Below the pieces are notes generated by a model that was not told where the DNA came from, ran no database searches, and saw only the letters and a program-made list of their open reading frames with translations. A program made the position numbers and the translations under genes. From Bordetella parapertussis (GTDB lineage: Bacteria > Pseudomonadota > Gammaproteobacteria > Burkholderiales > SG8-41): DNA of 64,000 nucleotides. The DNA lies in assembly GCA_945861275.1 (NCBI GenBank), contig CAMATZ010000026.1:1-64000 (forward strand). Direction: 5' to 3'. Shown piece by piece: positions 46,660 through 55,118 of the stretch. Positions within the stretch are counted from its first letter, which is position 1. Every line of letters starts with the position of its first letter.

Positions 46660-46716
46660 ATGAGGTTGCAACGCATGCGCATGCGCATGCGCACCAGTGC
46701 GGTTATGCCGTATTAA
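46660..46716 (+). other. Tiny ORF with strong ribosome site and Met-Arg repeat
   Basis: An 18-codon frame (MRLQRMRMRMRTSAVMPY) begins 7 bases after a very strong aaggaggg. The repeated MR dipeptide comes from a CGCATG hexamer repeat (46672-46693). There is no evidence beyond the ribosome site that it is expressed. Confidence 0.3.
46672..46693. repeat. CGCATG hexamer tandem repeat
   Basis: About 3.7 tandem copies of CGCATG, self-complementary, in the scrap region between hsdM and the HigBA-type remnant. Confidence 0.75.
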
Positions 46717-47017
46717 CCAACGTCAATCAACTGCTGCGTTCATCGCGCGTGCCATATTGAAATAGTGCATTTGGAAATAGTATGTAGGTATTTGTTTTTA
46801 AATAATATTTAATCGAGCAACAATGCACTGTATCCATACTCACCAAATACGCGTAACCCTTTCGAGATGCGCTACAAGGAAACCATCGATCCTGATAAGT
46901 ACCGATGGGAATTATGCTCTCGTGTTCTGGCTCGAAAGGACGTAGTGGGAAAATTATCGGAGTCATGGTAAGGATTTATCGATGTCCGCCGATGAATCGT
47001 TCAGGGTGGCAATGGCA

Positions 47018-47046
47018 TTGACGATGTGTAGCCACTAGGATACAAT
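47018..47046 (+). promoter_or_regulatory. Sigma70 promoter of the toxin-antitoxin remnant
   Basis: TTGACG (47018-47023), 17-base spacer, TACAAT (47041-47046). Predicted transcription start falls at or next to the ruined toxin's ATG, suggesting a leaderless message. Confidence 0.6.
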
Positions 47047-47051
47047 CCGTT

Positions 47052-47225
47052 ATGCTTGAAATTCGCTAGACCGATGTCTACGACAACTGGCTGGACAATC
47101 TGCGCGATCTGCGTGCGCGGGCAAGGGTACAGGTTCGAGTGGAGCGGCTGGCCGCCGGAAATGCTGGTGACGCCGAGCCGGTGGGCGAGGGTGTCTCGGA
47201 GTTGCGACTTGCACGCAATCTTTAG
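47052..47225 (+). pseudogene. HigB/RelE-type toxin, inactivated
   Basis: The frame reads MLEIR, a TAG stop, then TDVYDNWLDNLRDLRARARV and QVRVERLAAGNAGDAEPVGE, typical of the small phage-derived Gp49/HigB toxins. After VSELR it jumps straight to LARNL and stop. Two lesions are seen: a nonsense codon (CAG to TAG is the likely change) at codon 6, and an in-frame loss of roughly 40 codons including the RNase core. Confidence 0.8.
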
Positions 47226-47235
47226 GAGCCTAAAT

Positions 47236-47538
47236 TTGAAAAAAGCCAAGACCAAGACTACGCGTTACGATGTCGCGGAACATCTTCGCACCCCGGAAGA
47301 AATGGCCGCTTACTTCGAGGCCTGTCTGGACGAGGCCAACGGAGACGCTGCGTTTATCGCCAAGGCCTTGGGTGATATCGCGCGCGCCAAGGGTATGACA
47401 CAGGTGGCACGCGATGCGGGGCTGTCACGTGAAAGTCTTTACAAGGCGCTTTCCGGAGAGCGCAGCCCGGATTTCGAAACCATTCTGAGAGTTGTTGGGG
47501 CGCTGGGCTTGAAGTTGCATGCGAGGGCCGCGCATTGA
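47236..47538 (+). CDS. HigA-type helix-turn-helix antitoxin (orphaned)
   Basis: A 100-residue antitoxin of the probable-addiction-module family: KTTRYDVAEHLRTPEEMAAY, GDIARAKGMTQVARDAGLSR (helix-turn-helix) and SPDFETILRVVGALGLKL. It is intact even though its toxin is destroyed. TTG start at 47236 is preceded by an aggag site. Likely still a DNA-binding autoregulator, or a selfish-protection relic. Confidence 0.88.
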   Translation: MKKAKTKTTRYDVAEHLRTPEEMAAYFEACLDEANGDAAFIAKALGDIARAKGMTQVARDAGLSRESLYKALSGERSPDFETILRVVGALGLKLHARAAH

Positions 47539-47579
47539 GAAAGCGCGGTGCTTTCGCAACCGGCAGCAACCGTCCCCAT

Positions 47580-47642
47580 TTAATGAAGGTTCGCCCCGCC
47601 GTCAATCCTTGCCGGGAGCAGTCCGGCGAATCTTCCTTCAAT
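47580..47642. repeat. Bulged hairpin element
   Basis: TGAAGG-TTCGCC at 47584-47595 pairs with GGCGAA-CCTTCA at 47625-47640 around a 29-base loop, with a bulge. It fills part of the 310-base gap 47539-47848. The rest of that gap shows no gene. Confidence 0.4.
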
Positions 47643-47848
47643 GCCGCTCATGAAAATAAGGTCGACAGTTGCCGCTAAACAGCGCCATAGAAGTGAATGG
47701 AACGGCGTTTACCCTTTGAACAAAACAGTGCGCACGCGGGAATATTCGTAATATGGACTGATTTCGCTAAATCGGTGAGCAGATTCACACGCAGCGCTAT
47801 AGGCGAGTAGAATATTGCTATCCACAGTGTCGAAAGAAAGAGAAAACC

Positions 47849-48772
47849 ATGCCCTTAATCGCATCGTATGAAGATGTAAAAGCCGCTAAAACTACACGTA
47901 ATCCGCCCGGCGGTGGCACTGCTTGGCGCACGGGTTTTATAACGCCGCCCAAAGGCGTGGTGGATCATCCGGTGGCGTTTCTTGCGGAAGGCACGCCACA
48001 TCGTGTGATCCAGCCGCATTTTCATGAAGTCGATCAGTTTCAGGTGATCGTCAGCGGTGGCGGCGTCATCGGCAAACATCCGCTGTCGCTTAACGCAGTG
48101 CATTTCTCGCGGGCGCATACCCCCTACGGCCCGTTAACCGGCGCCGATCAGGGCGTGGGCTTTTTAACGCTGCGCGCGCACTGGGATCCGGGCGCGCAAT
48201 ACATACCCGCAGCCAAAGAAAAACTAGTGGCAGTGCCCGATCGCAAACCGTGGCAGGTTACCGAAGCGCCCAGGTTCGAAGGCAATGCCGATGTCAACGT
48301 TCATACGTTCAACGAGATCAAGGACGAGCGCGGCCTTGCGGCGTATTCACTGAAACTCGCACCCGGCGCCGAAACGGCCGGCCCCGATGCCTCGAACGGC
48401 AACGGCCAGTACATCATTGTCACCAAAGGCAGCCTGCACTATCAGGGTAAGGAATACAAAGCGATTTCGATCGGCTTCACCAAGCCTGATGAAGGCTACT
48501 TCCCCATCGTCGCCGGCCCGGACGGCGTGGAAGCGCTGGTGTTGAATTTCCCGCGTCTTGAAATGGCCAGGGCGATAGTGCCGGAAGCATCCAAGTCGAA
48601 GGAATTCCGCGTTTGGCAGTGTCTGCTGTGCTCGTTTTCATACGATGAAGCGCAAGGCATGCCGCACGATGGCATCGCGGCCGGCACACGCTGGGAAGAT
48701 GTGCCGGAGTCGTGGTTCTGCCCGGATTGCGGCACCAGCAAAGGGGATTTTGAGATGGCAGTAGTGGCTTGA
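47849..48772 (+). CDS. Cupin-like domain fused to C-terminal rubredoxin
   Basis: 307 residues: a cupin-like part (1-250) with His residues in HRVIQPHFHEVDQFQVIV and HFSRAHTPYGPL, then a rubredoxin (about 255-303) with both iron knuckles, QCLLCSFSYDEAQG and CPDCG. Rubredoxins pass single electrons, so the fusion suggests an oxygenase or oxidoreductase fed internally. I do not know of a characterised protein of this layout. It is cytosolic, single-gene, with a strong terminator after it. Confidence 0.8.
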   Translation: MPLIASYEDVKAAKTTRNPPGGGTAWRTGFITPPKGVVDHPVAFLAEGTPHRVIQPHFHEVDQFQVIVSGGGVIGKHPLSLNAVHFSRAHTPYGPLTGADQGVGFLTLRAHWDPGAQYIPAAKEKLVAVPDRKPWQVTEAPRFEGNADVNVHTFNEIKDERGLAAYSLKLAPGAETAGPDASNGNGQYIIVTKGSLHYQGKEYKAISIGFTKPDEGYFPIVAGPDGVEALVLNFPRLEMARAIVPEASKSKEFRVWQCLLCSFSYDEAQGMPHDGIAAGTRWEDVPESWFCPDCGTSKGDFEMAVVA

Positions 48773-48789
48773 ACGAACTTTAGTAAATG

Positions 48790-48817
48790 AAAAAAGCCGC
48801 GCGAGCGGCTTTTTTTG
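48790..48817 (+). terminator. Rho-independent terminator
   Basis: AAAAAAGCCGC GCGA GCGGCTTTTTTT. It serves the cupin-rubredoxin gene and, read from the other side, the converging Bug gene. Confidence 0.9.
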
Positions 48818-48838
48818 TGCGCTTCCACAAACCGCCCG

Positions 48839-49807
48839 CTATTCCGCCTTGATATTCGCCGCCTTGATCACCTTGGCGTAACGCTCGATCTCGCGTCGCA
48901 GGTACACCGTCAATTCCGCTGGCGTGCTTCCCACCAGTTCCGCGCCTTCACCGATCATGAAGTCACGTATTTCCGGCGCTTTCAACGTGCTCACCGTCTC
49001 CGCATGCAGCCTGTTGATAATGGCCGCAGGCGTTGTGGCGGGCACGAACATCGCATACCAGTTCGCGGAATCAAATCCGGGATAAATCGAATCCAGCGTC
49101 GGCAGCTCGGGTGCTGCGGCCGTGCGTTTGAGAGAAGTCACCGCGAGTGCGCGCACTCTGCCGGAGCGCACGTGAGGCAGCGCGGTCACTGCGCCGCTGA
49201 AAGCACAATCGATTTCGCCGCCAATCAAGGCTGTGATTGACGGTCCGCCGCTGCGGTAAGGGATGTGCGTGATACTGACGCCCGCAGCCTGTTTGAGCAT
49301 TTCAATTGCGAGGTGATTGGCGGAGCCATTGCCGCTCGATCCGGCGTTGAGCTTGCCCGGATTTTTCCTTGCCAGCGCAACAAACTCGATCACGTTACGC
49401 GCCGGGACGCTGGGATGCACCATCAAGTACTGCGGCGCGAACGAAATCTGGCTTATTGCCGCCAGATCCTTCGCCGGATCGAAGGTGATCTTCTTGAACA
49501 GCAGCGAGTTTGTCGCAAGCAGCGCGCTCGCGAACAGAATGGTGTAGCCGTCGGCAGGGGCGCGCACCACCAGTTCCGCACCGATCATGCCCGACGCACC
49601 GGGACGATTGTCGATCACGAACGGCTGTCCCATGCTTTCGGTGAAGCGCTTGCCGATCAGCCGCGCCTGCGTATCGCTGCCGCCGCCGGGTGCGGTGGGG
49701 ACGATGATGCGCACGGTTCTGGCGGGATAGTTTTGCGCGTGCGCGGGGATTGCGGCGCAGAGGGCAATTAATGTGGCGGAGACTGCAGTGGTTTTCAGGA
49801 TGCTCAT
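48839..49807 (-). CDS. Bug/TctC-type tripartite tricarboxylate receptor
   Basis: A 322-residue receptor (signal VSATLIALCAAIPAHA, mature QNYPARTVRIIVPTAPGGGS, loop NAGSSGNGSANHLAIEML). Its ATG overlaps the stop of the sucD-like gene (ATGA), so it belongs to the same operon as the CoA ligase. That links its ligand to the acid this ligase activates. Confidence 0.93.
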   Translation of the reverse strand: MSILKTTAVSATLIALCAAIPAHAQNYPARTVRIIVPTAPGGGSDTQARLIGKRFTESMGQPFVIDNRPGASGMIGAELVVRAPADGYTILFASALLATNSLLFKKITFDPAKDLAAISQISFAPQYLMVHPSVPARNVIEFVALARKNPGKLNAGSSGNGSANHLAIEMLKQAAGVSITHIPYRSGGPSITALIGGEIDCAFSGAVTALPHVRSGRVRALAVTSLKRTAAAPELPTLDSIYPGFDSANWYAMFVPATTPAAIINRLHAETVSTLKAPEIRDFMIGEGAELVGSTPAELTVYLRREIERYAKVIKAANIKAE

Positions 49808-50694
49808 CGTAAGCGCTGTGTAACGCCATCCACCATCTCATTCAGCGAGCCGAACACCGTCGCCCCCGCCGCTTCCAACGCTTGGCGTTTGGCATTCCAG
49901 GTGCCGTGTGAACCGTGCACCAGCGCACCGGCGTGGCCCATGGTCACACCTTCCGGCGCGCTGCGCCCGGCGATCAGCGCGAACACCGGTTTGGTAAATT
50001 GCTGTGCGATGCATGCCGTGGCGAAATCTTCTTCTTCGTGGCCGCCGATTTCGCCGATAATCAGCAGCGCTTTGGTTTGCTCATCCTGTGCGTAGAACGG
50101 CACCAGGTCGGCGTAGCGCACACCTTTGACCGCATCGCCGCCGACGCCTATCCACACCGACGTGCCCATGCCGCGCAGCGCTAGCCGGTAACCGGATTCA
50201 TACGACAACGTGCCGGATTTGGACATGATGCCGACCGGGCCGGGGATCAGCGCGTCGTTGGGCAGAAAACCGAGTTTGGCCTCGCCCGCGATGGCCATGC
50301 CGGGTGTGGACGCGCCTACCCAGATGGCGCCGGCCTCGTCGACGGCGCGCTTGGCTTTCAGCGCGTCATGCACGGGCATGCCTTCGGTGGGGGTGACGAT
50401 ATAGCGGATGCCCGCCGCCAGCGCTTCTTCGATGGCGGCGAGTAAATCAAATGCACCGACCAGTGCCACGCTGGTGGTGGCGCCGGTGGCATTGACGGCT
50501 GCTGCGCAGTCAGCGAACAGCGGCACGCCGTTGATCTCGCTGACTTCCTTGCGCGACGAAATACCAGCCACGAGATGGGTGCCGTATTCTTTCATCAGAC
50601 GGCTGTGCAGGCGCCCGGCGCGTCCGCTGATGCCCTGGATGATTACCGGCGTGCTTCTGGTGATGCGGGGGTTGAGTGTTGTGCTGTTTTTCAT
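49804..50694 (-). CDS. Succinyl-CoA synthetase-like CoA ligase, alpha subunit
   Basis: A 296-residue alpha subunit: CoA-binding Rossmann domain (VIIQGISGRAGRLHSRLMKE), ligase domain with KSGTLSYESGY and the phospho-His loop TMGHAGALVHGSHG. The start MKNSTTLNPR (ATG 50692-50694). Sequence departs from housekeeping SucD (for example GRAGR where GxxGxxG is usual), so the substrate may be another dicarboxylate such as malate or itaconate. It is paired with the beta subunit upstream and coupled to a Bug receptor. Confidence 0.88.
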   Translation of the reverse strand: MKNSTTLNPRITRSTPVIIQGISGRAGRLHSRLMKEYGTHLVAGISSRKEVSEINGVPLFADCAAAVNATGATTSVALVGAFDLLAAIEEALAAGIRYIVTPTEGMPVHDALKAKRAVDEAGAIWVGASTPGMAIAGEAKLGFLPNDALIPGPVGIMSKSGTLSYESGYRLALRGMGTSVWIGVGGDAVKGVRYADLVPFYAQDEQTKALLIIGEIGGHEEEDFATACIAQQFTKPVFALIAGRSAPEGVTMGHAGALVHGSHGTWNAKRQALEAAGATVFGSLNEMVDGVTQRLR

Positions 50695-50708
50695 GCTATC
50701 TCGTTGCA

Positions 50709-50787
50709 CGGGTGAAGAGTGAAGGGGGAAGAGTGAAGGGGTACAGCGAGAGGTACCCCTTCACTCTTCACGCTTCACTCTTCACGG
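50709..50787. repeat. Heptamer-periodic repeat with 17-bp hairpin (GTGAAGA type)
   Basis: Repeats of GTGAAGR lead into a perfect 17-bp stem, GAAGAGTGAAGGGGTAC with its reverse complement, around an 8-base loop, then two more inverted units. The last 20 bases encode the C-terminal VKSEA and stop of the sucC-like gene. A related element is at 8158-8283. Confidence 0.75.
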
Positions 50788-51928
50788 TTTTACCAAGATG
50801 TTTGCGCACTTCCGCCAATGCCTCATCCAGATCAGGATACAGCGCAATGCCCGCGGCACGCAGCACCTCGCGCGCTGCCGGCAGGCCGTTGCCGACCAGG
50901 CGCGCCACTACCGGGACTTTGAGTTGGGGGGCTTCACTCAGCGCTTTCACCAGCAGCCGCGAGAATTCGCCCAGCTCGGTAATGCCGGCGAAGATGTTGA
51001 TGAGCATGACTTTGATGTTTGGCCCCTCGCTGATCCATTTCAACACCTGGACCAGGCGCGTGGTTTCGCCGCGCAGACCGCCGGTGCGCACATCCAGAAA
51101 GTTGTAGGGCTTCAGGCCCGCCGCACGCAGCTCGTCCACCAGCATCATCGATAATCCCGCGCCGGTGGTGAGCAGGCCGATCTCGCCTGCGGGGTCAATT
51201 ACCACGTAGTCGCAGCCGTGCTCGAGTTTGAGTGCGGCTTCGGGGTAGGCGGCGGCGCGCTTTTCCAGCATAGCGCGGATATCGTGCTGCCGTTCCAGCG
51301 CACCATCGTCGGTGACAAACTTGGCGTCACCCGCAAGCCACGAACCATCGGCTTTGACGAACAGCGGATTGATTTCGATCAGCATCGCCTCGCACGCCAC
51401 GAACGCGCGCGCAAGCTGGGTGCCGGCCTCCTGCAGCGCGCGTGCCTTGGCGCCGCTGAACGATGCGGCAAGTTTTTCCACACACTGTTCGATAGCCGCA
51501 ACATCGGGTGCGGCCACTGCGGAGCGGATCGCATCCTTGGGCAACGCCTCGATTTCCATGCCGCCTTCAGCCGCCATGATCACGCGTACACCACCTGCCG
51601 CGGCGTCGATCATCAAGCTGAGATACGCCTCGCTGGCGCCGGCTACCTGCTGTTCGATGCGCACCGCATCCACGCGACGGCCTTTCACCACACGGCCAAG
51701 AATCGCTGCGCTGTGTTCAGTGATCTCCTGCGGCGTAGCGGCTTTTTTGATGATGCCCGCTTTGCCGCGGCCGCCGGCAGTGATCTGGCCTTTGACGATC
51801 CAGGGGCCTGCCGCCAAAGCGGGAAGGTCTTTGCTGGCATCAGCAACAGCGAACACCAATTTTCCCGCAGGCACGTGAACGCCATGCCGCGCCAAAAGTT
51901 CTTTTGCGTCGTGTTCCAATAAGTACAT
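50768..51928 (-). CDS. Succinyl-CoA synthetase-like CoA ligase, beta subunit
   Basis: The 386-residue ATP-grasp subunit: KGQITAGGRGKAG near 47-59, IEINPLFV metal site, and C-terminal NIFAGITELGEFSRLL loop. Together with the alpha subunit it forms an ADP-forming acid-CoA ligase. Its last residues are encoded by the 3'-overlapping repeat element. No housekeeping sucCD-type neighbours (TCA genes) are present, so this is probably a pathway-specific ligase. Confidence 0.9.
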   Translation of the reverse strand: MYLLEHDAKELLARHGVHVPAGKLVFAVADASKDLPALAAGPWIVKGQITAGGRGKAGIIKKAATPQEITEHSAAILGRVVKGRRVDAVRIEQQVAGASEAYLSLMIDAAAGGVRVIMAAEGGMEIEALPKDAIRSAVAAPDVAAIEQCVEKLAASFSGAKARALQEAGTQLARAFVACEAMLIEINPLFVKADGSWLAGDAKFVTDDGALERQHDIRAMLEKRAAAYPEAALKLEHGCDYVVIDPAGEIGLLTTGAGLSMMLVDELRAAGLKPYNFLDVRTGGLRGETTRLVQVLKWISEGPNIKVMLINIFAGITELGEFSRLLVKALSEAPQLKVPVVARLVGNGLPAAREVLRAAGIALYPDLDEALAEVRKHLGKTVKSEA

Positions 51929-51932
51929 GTTT

Positions 51933-52733
51933 TTATTGACTATTTTTTAGTGGTGCTAAAGGCTTTTTGCGATTAATAAAGGCTTCCATCATGCGCCACG
52001 GTTCATCGGTGCTGCGCGCTTCCACGCAAGCGCGTATGCCGGCGTGGATGCCTTCGTCGATGGACAGTTGTTCCCACTCGCGCAGCAACGCTTTTTGCAG
52101 GCGCATGACTTTTTTGCCGCCGAGCAGGATGGAAGCAATCCATTTTTCGACCGCGGCATCGAGTTCAGCCGCAGGCACCAGCTTTTGCAAAAATCCGATG
52201 CGCCAGGCCTCGTGCGCGTCGATGATGTCGCCGGTGTAAATCAGTTCGGCGGCCTTGCCCCAGCCGATCAGCCGCGGCAGCAGCACCGCTTCCATGCCCG
52301 AAGGAATGCCCACGCGCACCTCCGGCATGCCGAATTTAGCGCTGTCCACACCGACGCGCATATCGCAGGCGGCAGCGAGTTCCATGCCAAAGCCAAGACA
52401 GTAGCCGTTGATGCGCGCAATCACCGGTACCGGAAACGCGCGTATCGATTGGTTGGCGACATGCGTGAGCGTGTGCTCGACCTCGGCTTGTTCTGGTGTG
52501 AGGTCTTTCATTTCATGAATGTCAGCACCGGCAATGAATGATTTGTCGCCGGCGCCGGTGATGACCGCGGCACGCAGTTTGTCATCTTGTGCGAGGCGAT
52601 TGAACGTCTCGGCAATGGCACGCTTGCCAGCCATGCCCAGCGCGTTGCGCCGCTCGGGATTGTTGATGGTGAGATAGGCGATGCGGCCCGCGTCGCCGCG
52701 GTCGTCGATGCGCGTGAGCACCCGTTCGCTCAT
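51933..52733 (-). CDS. Enoyl-CoA hydratase/isomerase
   Basis: A 266-residue crotonase: NNPERRNALGMAGKRAIAET and the oxyanion loops GDKSFIAGADIHEMK and INGYCLGFGMELAAACD, with Glu in MPEVRVGIPSGMEAVLL. The ATG overlaps the stop of the EthD-like gene (ATGA). It lies 4 bases before the beta-subunit gene, so the order is EthD-like, hydratase, ligase, Bug. Confidence 0.93.
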   Translation of the reverse strand: MSERVLTRIDDRGDAGRIAYLTINNPERRNALGMAGKRAIAETFNRLAQDDKLRAAVITGAGDKSFIAGADIHEMKDLTPEQAEVEHTLTHVANQSIRAFPVPVIARINGYCLGFGMELAAACDMRVGVDSAKFGMPEVRVGIPSGMEAVLLPRLIGWGKAAELIYTGDIIDAHEAWRIGFLQKLVPAAELDAAVEKWIASILLGGKKVMRLQKALLREWEQLSIDEGIHAGIRACVEARSTDEPWRMMEAFINRKKPLAPLKNSQ

Positions 52734-53410
52734 GTGACGGGGGGCCGCTGCATTTTGATGGCCTGCTGGTGCGTGACGCTGGGCGCCACCAGCTTGTAGA
52801 GCACACGGCGTGTATTGCTGAACAGCGAGCGCATTTTCTCGGTCCAGGGTGTTTTGCGTGCCGCGAGCGCGGCGGGGCTTTCCCACACATCGGCGCCGCT
52901 GAGTTCGTAGGCCGTCAGATACTTTGGGTTGCCGGCGGTCGCCATGTAGCGCCGTGCGCGCAGCACTCCGGGAATGCCAGCGCAGCGCGGCAAATGCTCC
53001 TTGTCGTACCAGGCGTTGTATTCATCAACGATATGATCCGGAATGTCGGTATGCACGATATACATCCACGGTGCATCAGCAATGGGCGCCTGGCCCACGT
53101 CGCACATCAATTTGAAATTCATGCGCTCCCGGTTGTTGCCATAAAGTTTGCGCATGCGCAGTGACCACGGCGTCGGATCGTTGACGATGCTATGAAAATG
53201 CGCGCCAGATTCAACGTTTTCGTCAGTGGTTTCATACCATGCGAGATAACGTATGTCGGCGCTGTCGCAGAAATAACGCCGCGTGCGCACGAAGCCGGGC
53301 AGGGCGGTCACCTGCGGTACGTGTTCAAGGTTATACCAGTCGTTGAATTCCTCGTCGTATTGCGCGGCGGTGTGGAGTCTAACTGTGATTAAGCCTTTTG
53401 CTTGGGGCAT
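52730..53410 (-). CDS. Tandem EthD-like/dimeric alpha-beta barrel protein
   Basis: 226 residues with two repeated ferredoxin-like modules, each with the pattern Y/F-N-x-W-Y-x-x-E-H-L/V-P (EEFNDWYNLEHVPQVT and DEYNAWYDKEHLPRCA) and each followed by a GxxR-x-RRY strand. Such barrels bind or degrade small aromatic or acyl compounds. Function here is unknown; it is coupled to the hydratase gene. Confidence 0.8.
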   Translation of the reverse strand: MPQAKGLITVRLHTAAQYDEEFNDWYNLEHVPQVTALPGFVRTRRYFCDSADIRYLAWYETTDENVESGAHFHSIVNDPTPWSLRMRKLYGNNRERMNFKLMCDVGQAPIADAPWMYIVHTDIPDHIVDEYNAWYDKEHLPRCAGIPGVLRARRYMATAGNPKYLTAYELSGADVWESPAALAARKTPWTEKMRSLFSNTRRVLYKLVAPSVTHQQAIKMQRPPVT

Positions 53411-53440
53411 ATAAACCTTGAAAAGTGTTTTGCCGCAGAT

Positions 53441-54334
53441 TTATGCTACCGCCGGCCCGCGCACCGTGGTGCGGTACATCAGCCTCGGCAGCGGGTCGTA
53501 ATCGAACGTCGCCTTGTGCTGCACGGCGATGTTGTCCCACATCAGCAGATCGCCGGGGCGCCAACTGTGCCGATAGATAAACTCCGGCTGCGTGATGTGC
53601 GCGTAGAGTTCGGCCAGCAGCGCATCGCTTTGCGCGCGCGGCATGCCCGTGAGATGCGAGGTGTGGCCGTGGTTGATGAACATGCCCTTGCGCCCGGTCA
53701 CCGGATGCGTGCGCAGCACATCCATTTCGGTATCCGGAACGCTGGCCAATTGCTCCGATGTGGGCGCATGTTCCTGCACGGTGCGGATGCCACGCTGCAT
53801 TTCGTCCTGCTGTGCGGCATAGTTTTTGAGACGGTATTCGCGGTAGCTGTGGACGTTTCTCATGCTGGCCAGGCGTTGTTTCATCGCCTCCGGCAGTGCG
53901 TTGTAGGCGGCCGTGGTGCTGGCGAAATACGTGTTGCCCAGCGCCACGCCATCCTTTACCGGCACTTCCACCGCATACAGCGCCGATAACATGCTCGGCT
54001 CGCGCTTGTAGGAAAGATCGCTGTGCCAGAAGCGGCCTGCATCCTGTGCGCCGATGGCTTTGCCATGCGCATCCACTTTGTTCGACAGCACGAAAATTTC
54101 GTCATGGCCGCCGAGCCGACTTTCCTTGCGCACATGCGCTTCGAGGATGCCAAAACGCCGCGTGAAAGCGATTTGTTGCGCCGGTGTGATGTTTTGATTG
54201 CGAAAGAAAGCCACTTCGTTGTCGAAGAAAGCGCTGGCGATCTGCGCGAAGGTGTTGTCGTCCAGCGGCTGCGACAGATCGACGCCCGAAATTTCGGCGC
54301 CGAGGTGCTTTCCGATACGGGTAACAGTAATCAT
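53441..54334 (-). CDS. TauD/TfdA family alpha-ketoglutarate-dependent dioxygenase
   Basis: A 297-residue Fe(II) dioxygenase: iron ligands in RFWHSDLSY (His, Asp) and the distal His in NIAVQHKATFDY, with Arg of the 2-oxoglutarate site in YRTTVRG. Start MITVTRIGKHLGAEISG is the family's usual one. Related enzymes hydroxylate taurine, sulfonates, chlorophenoxyacetates or cinnamates; the substrate is unknown. It is first of the minus-strand block of acid-activation genes. Confidence 0.93.
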   Translation of the reverse strand: MITVTRIGKHLGAEISGVDLSQPLDDNTFAQIASAFFDNEVAFFRNQNITPAQQIAFTRRFGILEAHVRKESRLGGHDEIFVLSNKVDAHGKAIGAQDAGRFWHSDLSYKREPSMLSALYAVEVPVKDGVALGNTYFASTTAAYNALPEAMKQRLASMRNVHSYREYRLKNYAAQQDEMQRGIRTVQEHAPTSEQLASVPDTEMDVLRTHPVTGRKGMFINHGHTSHLTGMPRAQSDALLAELYAHITQPEFIYRHSWRPGDLLMWDNIAVQHKATFDYDPLPRLMYRTTVRGPAVA

Positions 54335-54493
54335 GGAAATTCCCGGGGGCTGCTTGAATTGCAGAAGGCGCATCGTAGCGAATTTCCGCTTCAGCGGAAA
54401 GGGCGCATCATATGGAAAGCCCGTAGCGCCGCTGGCAGAGTAGACAGAGTACAATACGGCCTCGCCATCAATCTGCAATCAAGGGAGTACATT

Positions 54494-55111
54494 ATGAAGC
54501 TGTATGGATCGCCGACCTCACCGTATGTGCGCAAGGCGCGCGTGCTGATTGAAGAGAAAAGCCTGCCGGTGGAGTTCGTGATCGAAGATCCGTGGGGCGA
54601 AAACAGCCCGATCATCGACAAAAACCCGTTGAGCAAGATTCCAGTGCTGGAAATTGCACCCAATGACTATTTATTTGAATCGGCGCTGGTGGTGCATTTT
54701 CTGGATCACGTCGATGGCCGATCGTTTACGCCGCGTGATCCGGTGGGTTACTGGGAGGCGCAACGCTGGCAGGCGCTGGGCAACGGCATTATCGATGCCG
54801 CGATACAGCGCATTTTCGAGACGCGCCGCCCGCCCGAGCATCAATTGCGCGACAAAATGGAGCGTGAAGAGGGCCGGGTCCAGCGTGCGATTGCGCTGGC
54901 TGAAAACAACTTCAAGGGCGGTGAATTTCTCGTCGGCAACCGCTTTAGTCTGGCGGATCTGATACTCGGCGTGGCATTGCAATACGTCGATTTCCGCTAT
55001 GCGCATGATTGGCGCGGCAGCGCGCCGAAACTCAAAGCGTGGCACGCAGGCATCGCGGCACGACCGTCGTTTATCAAGACTCAGCCACCGGATTTCACAC
55101 CGCCTGTGTAG
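54494..55111 (+). CDS. Glutathione S-transferase
   Basis: A 205-residue GST: N-terminal thioredoxin fold (MKLYGSPTSPYVRKARVLIE with active Ser, then NPLSKIPVLE cis-Pro and ESALVVHFLD) and all-helical C-domain (FLVGNRFSLADLILG). It heads a plus-strand group with hydratase and acyl-CoA dehydrogenase, which is unusual company and may mean glutathione-dependent handling of a reactive acyl or aldehyde intermediate. Confidence 0.95.
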   Translation: MKLYGSPTSPYVRKARVLIEEKSLPVEFVIEDPWGENSPIIDKNPLSKIPVLEIAPNDYLFESALVVHFLDHVDGRSFTPRDPVGYWEAQRWQALGNGIIDAAIQRIFETRRPPEHQLRDKMEREEGRVQRAIALAENNFKGGEFLVGNRFSLADLILGVALQYVDFRYAHDWRGSAPKLKAWHAGIAARPSFIKTQPPDFTPPV

Positions 55112-55118
55112 TAGCGGT

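Noticed and set aside
46727-46966. A 79-codon minus-strand frame in the AT-rich scrap region
   Set aside because: No ribosome site, no recognisable motif, and odd composition; it is a chance frame.
47001-47255. An 84-codon minus-strand frame across the toxin remnant
   Set aside because: It is the antisense of HigB-type coding sequence that is clear on the plus strand.
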